NCBI GenBank assembly: GCA_022843505.1
Contig: JALHNN010000053.1
Span: forward strand, 1 to 10,634
DNA: 10,634 nt
Direction of reading: 5' to 3'
Source: Sulfuritalea sp.
GTDB taxonomy: Bacteria > Pseudomonadota > Gammaproteobacteria > Burkholderiales > Rhodocyclaceae
Position 1 is the stretch's first letter, and each line of letters opens with the position of its first letter. Made by a program: the position numbers and the translations under genes. The notes beneath the pieces were generated by a model that saw nothing but the letters and a program-made list of their open reading frames with translations, searched no databases and had not been told where the DNA came from. This document shows, piece after piece, positions 6,058-10,634 of the stretch.

Positions 6058-6993
6058 ATGAAGTTTGCACTCGTCTTTCCTGGTCAAGGCTCGCAGTCCG
6101 TCGGCATGATGGCCGCCTACGGCGATGCCCCGGTGATCCGCGCCACCTTCGATGAAGCCTCGGCCGCGCTGGGGCGGGACCTCTGGCAACTGGTGGCCGA
6201 CGGTCCCGCCGAGGCGCTGAGCCAGACGGTGAATACCCAGCCCCTGATGCTGACGGCAGGGATCGCCGTGTATCGCTTCTGGCTGGAAAAGGGCGGTCCC
6301 GTGCCGGCCATGGTGGCCGGCCACAGCCTCGGTGAATACTCGGCGCTGGTGGCGGCCGGCGTGCTCCGGCTCAAGGATGCCGTGCCGCTGGTCGAACTGC
6401 GCGCCAAGGCCATGCAGGCGGCGGTGCCGGCCGGCGAGGGCGCCATGGCCGCGGTCATGGGCCTCGAGGCCGATGCCGTGGTTGCTGCCTGTGCCGAAGC
6501 GGCGCAAGGGCAGGTGGTGCAGGCGGTGAATTTCAATGAACCGAAACAGACCGTGATCGCCGGCCACAAGGCGGCCGTCGAACGCGCGGCGGAGGCCGTC
6601 AAGGCCCGCGGCGCCAAGCGTGCCCTGATGCTGCCGGTTTCGGCCCCTTTCCATTGCGCCCTCATGCAACCGGCGGCCGACGCGCTCAGGGCGCCGCTGG
6701 CGCAGCTGCAGTTCATGGCGCCGCAGATCCCCGTGGTGAATAACGTCGACGTCGCCCAGCTGGCAGCGCCGGACGCCATCCGCGATGCGCTGGTGCGCCA
6801 GGCGGCTTCGCCGGTGCGCTGGGTCGAGACCATGCAGGCCATGCATGCGGCAGGAGTGACCCATGTCTTCGAGTGTGGTCCCGGCAAGGTGCTGGCGGGC
6901 CTGGTGAAGCGCTGCGTCGATGGCCTGGGCGGTGGCCCGATGAATTACCTGGCTGGCGTCGATGCGGCGCTGGCTGCCGTAAGAGGAGCGTGA
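6058..6993 (+). CDS. fabD: Malonyl-CoA:ACP transacylase
   Basis: A 311-residue acyltransferase that moves malonyl from CoA to holo-ACP, supplying the extender unit to FabH and FabF. The oxyanion region FPGQGSQSVGM (7-17) is followed by the nucleophile Ser90 in AGHSLGEYSAL, Arg115 in VELRAKAMQ (malonyl carboxylate binding) and His199 in SAPFHC. The C-terminal ECGPGKVLAGLVKR block is present. Length matches E. coli FabD. AAAGGA at 6047-6052 sits five bases before the ATG at 6058. The 133-base gap to fabH is the longest between the genes from plsX to fabF. It contains a second copy of the first seven codons and a REP-like palindrome. The downstream fabG begins one base after this stop. Confidence 0.98.
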   Translation: MKFALVFPGQGSQSVGMMAAYGDAPVIRATFDEASAALGRDLWQLVADGPAEALSQTVNTQPLMLTAGIAVYRFWLEKGGPVPAMVAGHSLGEYSALVAAGVLRLKDAVPLVELRAKAMQAAVPAGEGAMAAVMGLEADAVVAACAEAAQGQVVQAVNFNEPKQTVIAGHKAAVERAAEAVKARGAKRALMLPVSAPFHCALMQPAADALRAPLAQLQFMAPQIPVVNNVDVAQLAAPDAIRDALVRQAASPVRWVETMQAMHAAGVTHVFECGPGKVLAGLVKRCVDGLGGGPMNYLAGVDAALAAVRGA

Positions 6994-6994
6994 G

Positions 6995-7741
6995 ATGGCT
7001 GAACTGAAGGGGCAGATCGCCCTCGTTACCGGTGCGTCGCGCGGCCTCGGCCGTGCGATTGCCATGGAACTCGGCGCCCAGGGGGCCACCGTGGTCGGCA
7101 CGGCGACGACGGAAGCCGGCGCCGCCGAGATCCAGAAGGCATTCGATGCCGCAGGGATCTCCGGCTGGGGAGCGGCCGCCAACGTCACCGAGGCGGCGGC
7201 CTGTGAAACCTTGGTCGGCGAAATCGAAAAGAAATACGGACCCGTTTCCGTGCTGGTCAACAATGCCGGCATCACGCGCGACAACCTCGCCATGCGCATG
7301 AAGGACGAGGAGTGGGACACGGTGATCGAGACGAACCTCAAGGCCGTGTTCCGCCTCTCCAAACTGGTCATGCGCGGCATGATGAAGGCGCGCTTCGGCC
7401 GCATCATCAACATCACTTCGGTGGTGGGCGAGGCGGGAAATCCGGGCCAGGCCAACTACGCCGCGGCCAAGGCCGGGGTCGCGGGCATGAGCCGGGCCCT
7501 GGCGCAGGAGCTCGGCAGCCGCAACATCACCGTGAACTGCGTGGCGCCCGGCTTCATCGACACCGACATGACCCGCGCCCTGCCGGACGCCCAGCGCGAT
7601 GCCCTGCTGGGCAGGATTCCGCTGGGCCGGCTGGGCCAGCCGGAGGAGATCGCCGCCAGCGTCGCCTTCCTCGCGTCGCCGCGCGCCGGCTACATCACGG
7701 GCACCACGCTGAATGTCAATGGCGGCATGTACATGGCCTGA
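6995..7741 (+). CDS. fabG: 3-oxoacyl-ACP reductase
   Basis: A 248-residue short-chain dehydrogenase/reductase that reduces 3-ketoacyl-ACP with NADPH, the first reductive step of each elongation cycle. The cofactor motif TGASRGLGRAIA (12-23) and NNAG (89-92) are present, with the catalytic tetrad Asn114, Ser142, Tyr155 and Lys159 (YAAAK). The C-terminal YITGTTLNVNGGMYM is typical of FabG rather than other SDRs. Gene context between fabD and acpP makes this the essential FabG. A GAGGAG site at 6983-6988 lies inside the end of fabD, and the two genes are separated by a single base, so translation is probably coupled. Confidence 0.98.
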   Translation: MAELKGQIALVTGASRGLGRAIAMELGAQGATVVGTATTEAGAAEIQKAFDAAGISGWGAAANVTEAAACETLVGEIEKKYGPVSVLVNNAGITRDNLAMRMKDEEWDTVIETNLKAVFRLSKLVMRGMMKARFGRIINITSVVGEAGNPGQANYAAAKAGVAGMSRALAQELGSRNITVNCVAPGFIDTDMTRALPDAQRDALLGRIPLGRLGQPEEIAASVAFLASPRAGYITGTTLNVNGGMYMA

Positions 7742-7803
7742 TGTCGGCGGGGCAGGGGCTGCGTTTTAAGTCCGGCCCGGAGGGGCGGACGGTGCCCAGG
7801 GAA

Positions 7804-7812
7804 TGGTAAAAT
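7804..7812 (+). promoter_or_regulatory. Candidate extended -10 promoter for acpP
   Basis: TGGTAAAAT matches the extended -10 pattern TG-N-TATAAT at all but one base. The -35 region is poor, as is common for extended -10 promoters. A transcript start near 7819 would fall next to a seven-T run at 7820-7826 and give a leader of about 40 bases. It sits in the 116-base fabG-acpP gap. acpP is known to have its own promoter in E. coli, where ACP is made in far greater amounts than the enzymes. Confidence 0.6.
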
Positions 7813-7857
7813 AGTCGGGTTTTTTTCCAGCCGAACAATCAAGGGAAGGAGTAGCAA

Positions 7858-8097
7858 ATGGAGAACATCGAACAACGCGTCAAGAAGATCGTCGCCGAGC
7901 AACTGGGCGTCAACGAGGCCGACATCAAGAACGAATCCAGCTTTGTCGATGACCTCGGTGCCGACTCGCTCGACACGGTCGAGCTGGTCATGGCGCTGGA
8001 AGAAGAGTTCGAGTGCGAGATTCCCGACGAGGACGCCGAGAAGATCACCACCGTGCAGCAGGCGATCGACTACGTCAACGCCAACGTCAAGAAGTAG
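7858..8097 (+). CDS. acpP: Acyl carrier protein
   Basis: A 79-residue acidic four-helix protein that carries growing acyl chains on a phosphopantetheine arm. The attachment site is Ser37 in the canonical GADSLDTVELVMALEEEF motif. The N-terminal MENIEQRVKKIVAEQLGV and the C-terminal EKITTVQQAIDYVNAN are nearly standard for betaproteobacterial and gammaproteobacterial AcpP. AAGGAG at 7846-7851 lies six bases before the ATG, a very strong translation signal. With the extended -10 promoter upstream this suggests expression higher than that of the flanking genes. fabF follows after 27 bases. Confidence 0.99.
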   Translation: MENIEQRVKKIVAEQLGVNEADIKNESSFVDDLGADSLDTVELVMALEEEFECEIPDEDAEKITTVQQAIDYVNANVKK

Positions 8098-8124
8098 TTT
8101 CCGTCCTCGTATCCGGAGCAGATC

Positions 8125-9360
8125 GTGTCGCGACGCCGCGTGGTGGTGACCGGCCTGGGGGTGATTTCCCCGGTCGGCAATACGGTAGCCGAAGCCTGGG
8201 AAAACCTCACCGCCGGGCGTAGCGGCATCGGTCGCATCACCCGCTTCGATCCCGCGCCCTTCAAGGCGCAGATCGCCGGCGAAGTGAAGAACTTCGACGT
8301 CACCGCCTACCTGTCGGCCAAGGAAGCCCGCCGCATGGATACCTTCATCCATTACGGCATGGCGGCCGGCATCCAGGCCCTGCGCGATGCCGGGCTCGAG
8401 GCGCCGCAGGCGGACGCCGAGCGCATCGGCGTCAACATCGGCTCCGGCATCGGCGGCCTGCCGCTGATCGAGGAGACCCACAACGATTTCCTCGCCGGAG
8501 GCCCGCGCAAAATTTCGCCCTTCTTCATTCCGGGCACGATCAGCAACATGATCTCGGGCAACCTGTCGATCATGTTCGGCCTCAAGGGGCCCAACATCGC
8601 CGTGGTCACGGCCTGCACCACGGGCCTGCATGCGATCGGCCTGTCGGCGCGCATGATCGAGTACGGCGACGCCGACGTGATGATCTGCGGCGGCGCCGAA
8701 GCCACGATCTCGCCGCTGGCCATCGGCGGTTTCGCCTCGGCCCAGGCACTGTCCACGCGCAACGACGATCCGGCCACCGCGTCCCGCCCCTGGGACAAGG
8801 ATCGCGACGGCTTCGTCATGGGCGAAGGCGCGGGCGTGCTGGTGATCGAGGAATACGAGCACGCCAGGGCGCGCGGGGCGAAGATTTACGCCGAGCTCGC
8901 TGGTTTCGGCATGAGCGGCGACGCTTTCCACATGACGGCGCCCGATACCGACGGTCCGCGCCGCAGCATGGTCAGCGCGCTGAAGAACGCCGGCGCCAAC
9001 GTCGACCAGGTGAACTACGTCAATGCCCATGGCACGTCGACGCCGCTGGGCGACAAGAACGAGACCGAGGCCATCAAGCTGGCCCTGGGCGTCGATGCGG
9101 CGAAAAAGACCGTGGTGAATTCCACCAAGTCGATGACCGGCCACCTGCTGGGCGGCGCAGGCGGCCTGGAGTCGGTATTCACGGTGCTTGCCGTGCATCA
9201 CCAGGTGTCGCCGCCGACCATCAACATCTTCAACCAGGATCCCGAGTGCGACCTGGACTACTGCGCCAATACCGCGCGGGCGATGAAGATCGACGTCGCG
9301 CTGAAGAACAACTTCGGCTTCGGCGGCACCAACGGCACGCTGGTTTTCCGCCGCTTCTGA
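8125..9360 (+). CDS. fabF: Beta-ketoacyl-ACP synthase II
   Basis: A 411-residue condensing enzyme that elongates acyl-ACP with malonyl-ACP. In E. coli FabF also controls unsaturated chain length with temperature. The catalytic residues are Cys164 (VTACTTGLHA), His302 (NAHGTSTPLGD) and His340 (SMTGHLLGGAGG), with Lys335 in STKSM and the gating motif GFGGTNG near the C-terminus (398-404). Length is normal for FabF. Translation starts at a GTG at 8125, supported by CCGGAG at 8113-8118 with a six-base spacer and by the expected N-terminus SRRRVVVTGLGVISPVG. The rare start may lower expression relative to acpP. Confidence 0.98.
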   Translation: MSRRRVVVTGLGVISPVGNTVAEAWENLTAGRSGIGRITRFDPAPFKAQIAGEVKNFDVTAYLSAKEARRMDTFIHYGMAAGIQALRDAGLEAPQADAERIGVNIGSGIGGLPLIEETHNDFLAGGPRKISPFFIPGTISNMISGNLSIMFGLKGPNIAVVTACTTGLHAIGLSARMIEYGDADVMICGGAEATISPLAIGGFASAQALSTRNDDPATASRPWDKDRDGFVMGEGAGVLVIEEYEHARARGAKIYAELAGFGMSGDAFHMTAPDTDGPRRSMVSALKNAGANVDQVNYVNAHGTSTPLGDKNETEAIKLALGVDAAKKTVVNSTKSMTGHLLGGAGGLESVFTVLAVHHQVSPPTINIFNQDPECDLDYCANTARAMKIDVALKNNFGFGGTNGTLVFRRF

Positions 9361-9376
9361 AAAGGCGGCGCGGGCG

Positions 9377-9799
9377 ATGCAGCTTGCCGCGCCGCTGACC
9401 ATCCACCTGAGAACGTCGCGCCGCCTGCTGGCCATCCAGCTTGTGGCCCATCTGCTTGCCGCCGGCTCGGTGTTGCTGAGTCCCCTCCCGGGCTGGATCG
9501 CGGCCCTGCTGCTGGGGGCCGTGGGTTACTCGATCGCGCGCGTACGCAATGCCCGGCTTCCGGCGAGCCTGATCCTGCATGGCGACGGTCATTTCGAGAA
9601 AGTCGGCGCTGACGGTACGGCGACGGAGGCCAGGGTGCATCCCCACACCGTAGTCCTCGCCGGGCTGATCGTCCTCCTCTACCGCCAGCAGAGGCAACTC
9701 AAGGCCATGACGCTGGCCGGCGACAGCCTGTCCGGCGAAGATGCCCGCGAACTGCGCCTCTGGTTGCGCTGGCGCGCCGCGACGAGCCAGCCGGCCTGA
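9377..9799 (+). CDS. ygfX: YgfX (CptA)-family small membrane protein
   Basis: A 140-residue protein with two closely spaced hydrophobic segments (about residues 18-34 and 38-53), a beta-rich cytoplasmic middle part (SLILHGDGHFEKVG) and a C-terminal ELRLWLRWR motif. This layout matches the YgfX family. E. coli YgfX is an inner-membrane protein proposed to affect cell shape and division, with SdhE as its partner. Here no sdhE neighbour is present, so a toxin role should not be assumed. It begins 16 bases after fabF, and its last coding base is six bases from the nadB stop on the other strand. The ATG at 9377 has only a weak upstream GGCGG. Family assignment is from the overall pattern and context. 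Confidence 0.72.
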   Translation: MQLAAPLTIHLRTSRRLLAIQLVAHLLAAGSVLLSPLPGWIAALLLGAVGYSIARVRNARLPASLILHGDGHFEKVGADGTATEARVHPHTVVLAGLIVLLYRQQRQLKAMTLAGDSLSGEDARELRLWLRWRAATSQPA

Positions 9800-9810
9800 G
9801 CGCCCTCAGG
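9795..9810. terminator. Small palindrome over the convergent ygfX and nadB stops
   Basis: CCTGAG and CTCAGG form a perfect 6+6 stem with a four-base CGCC loop. The palindrome contains both TGA stop codons of the converging genes, one on each strand. No T run follows on either side, so bidirectional termination is only a weak suggestion. Confidence 0.25.
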
Positions 9811-10634
9811 GCAGACGCGGGTGGAGCACCGTCTCCAGCGCGCGCGGCAGGGTTTCGGGGTAGTCCTGGCTGAAGTGCAGGCCGCGGCTTTCGTGGCGGA
9901 ACTGCGCGCTCTTGACGATCAGGTGCGCGGTCAGCACCAGGTTGCGCAGCTCGATCAGGTCGTTGCCGACCCGATAGTGGGCGTAGTACTCGTCGATCTC
10001 GCGCTGCAGCAGGTGGATGCGGTGCAGCGCCCGCTCCAGGCGCTTGTTGGTGCGTACGATGCCGACGTAATCCCACATGAAGCGGCGCAGTTCGGCCCAG
10101 TTGTGGGAAATGACGATTTCCTCGTCGGGATCGCGCACGCGGCTTTCGTCCCATTGCGGCAGGTGGGGCAGGGGCGCGATTTCGGCGGCGAGGATGTCCG
10201 TGGCCGCCGCCGCGGAGAACACCACGCATTCCAGCAGCGAGTTCGAGGCCAGGCGGTTGGCGCCGTGCAGGCCGGTGAAGGCGGTTTCGCCGATCGCATA
10301 CAGGCCGGGGAGGTCGGTCCGCGCCGCCAGGTCGGTGACCACGCCGCCGCAGGTGTAGTGCGCGGCCGGCACCACCGGAATCGGCTGCTGCGTGATGTCG
10401 ATGCCGAGTTCGCGGCACCGCGCCAGGATGGTCGGGAAGTGCTCGGCGAGGAATTCCGCAGGCTTGTGCGTCATGTCGAGGAAGACGCAGTCGAGGCCGT
10501 GGCGCTTCATCTCGTGGTCGATGGCGCGGGCGACGATGTCGCGCGGCGCGAGTTCGGCGCGCTCGTCGTGCTTGGGCATGAAGCGCGTGCCGTCGGGCAG
10601 GCGCAGCAGGCCGCCTTCGCCGCGCAGCGCCTCC
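9806..10634 (-). CDS. nadB: L-aspartate oxidase, C-terminal part
   Basis: The last 275 codons or so of NadB, whose start lies beyond the right edge. The enzyme oxidises L-aspartate to iminoaspartate with FAD, the first step of de novo NAD synthesis. Visible parts are EALRGEGGLL and DGTRFM at the edge, then ARAIDHEMKRHG, VFLDMTHKPAEFL, VVPAAHYTCGGVVTD, the FAD-site block LPGLYAIGETAFTGLHGANRLASNSLLECVVF, and the C-terminal helical domain with LRRFMWDYVGIVRTNKRLERAL and ESRGLHFSQDYPE. GLHGANRLASNSLLE with HYTCGG separates it from succinate dehydrogenase flavoproteins. An internal ATG at 10577-10579 is not the start, because conserved NadB sequence continues upstream to the window edge. It converges with ygfX. 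Confidence 0.97.
   Translation of the reverse strand, partial: EALRGEGGLLRLPDGTRFMPKHDERAELAPRDIVARAIDHEMKRHGLDCVFLDMTHKPAEFLAEHFPTILARCRELGIDITQQPIPVVPAAHYTCGGVVTDLAARTDLPGLYAIGETAFTGLHGANRLASNSLLECVVFSAAAATDILAAEIAPLPHLPQWDESRVRDPDEEIVISHNWAELRRFMWDYVGIVRTNKRLERALHRIHLLQREIDEYYAHYRVGNDLIELRNLVLTAHLIVKSAQFRHESRGLHFSQDYPETLPRALETVLHPRLP

Noticed and set aside
6031..7455. 474-residue minus-strand open frame opposite fabD and fabG
   Set aside because: It is a shadow of fabD and fabG, rich in His, Arg and Gly, with no family resemblance and no translation signal.
7771..7789. Possible terminator after fabG (stem TCCGGCCC with GGGGCGGA)
   Set aside because: The stem contains a G-G mismatch and a 3-base loop, and the T run at 7820 is about 30 bases away, so it is not a standard terminator.
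7690..9435. 581-residue minus-strand open frame opposite acpP and fabF
   Set aside because: It covers acpP and fabF, whose catalytic motifs are intact on the plus strand. The antisense product shows no recognisable motif and low-complexity composition.
9377..9799. Reading the YgfX-like gene as a toxin of a toxin-antitoxin pair
   Set aside because: No antitoxin-like small gene is adjacent. The neighbours are fabF and a convergent nadB, so a housekeeping membrane role is more plausible.

Overview
This is a high-GC proteobacterial chromosome segment, most likely from a betaproteobacterium. The affinity is inferred from codon use and gene order (a Rhodocyclales-like lineage fits best), not from a database match. 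Almost every base belongs to a recognisable housekeeping gene. No mobile element, CRISPR array, tRNA or rRNA was seen, and no gap without a gene exceeds about 250 bases.

Left part (1-3077). The window opens in the last 39 codons of azlC, followed by azlD with a 4-base ATGA overlap (a branched-chain amino acid exporter pair), then selD (selenophosphate synthase). selD converges on a minus-strand RsmI-like (tetrapyrrole-methylase fold) SAM methyltransferase, and their stop codons overlap. Upstream of the methyltransferase, also on the minus strand, lies a Maf/YceF nucleotide pyrophosphatase. The 250-base gap between these two genes carries three consecutive perfect hairpins that look like a palindromic intergenic repeat.

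Central part (3121-9360). Divergent from maf runs the classical lipid cluster yceD (DUF177)-rpmF-plsX-fabH-fabD-fabG-acpP-fabF, in the same order as in Escherichia coli. It links 50S ribosome biogenesis, phospholipid initiation and fatty-acid synthesis. PlsX makes acyl-phosphate, FabH starts chains, FabD makes malonyl-ACP, FabG reduces, AcpP carries and FabF elongates. All expected catalytic residues that could be checked are present. Visible control points are overlapping divergent promoter-like sequences between maf and yceD, a strong intrinsic terminator between rpmF and plsX, and an extended -10 promoter before acpP.

Right part (9377-10634). A YgfX-family small membrane protein gene follows fabF and converges with nadB (L-aspartate oxidase) on the minus strand. 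nadB runs off the right edge.

No new multi-gene system was found. The most unusual signal is just upstream of fabD. The first seven codons of fabD (MKFALVF) occur twice, 86 bases apart. The two copies differ only at three synonymous third positions, and the first copy opens a 21-codon mini-ORF that contains an imperfect REP-like palindrome.
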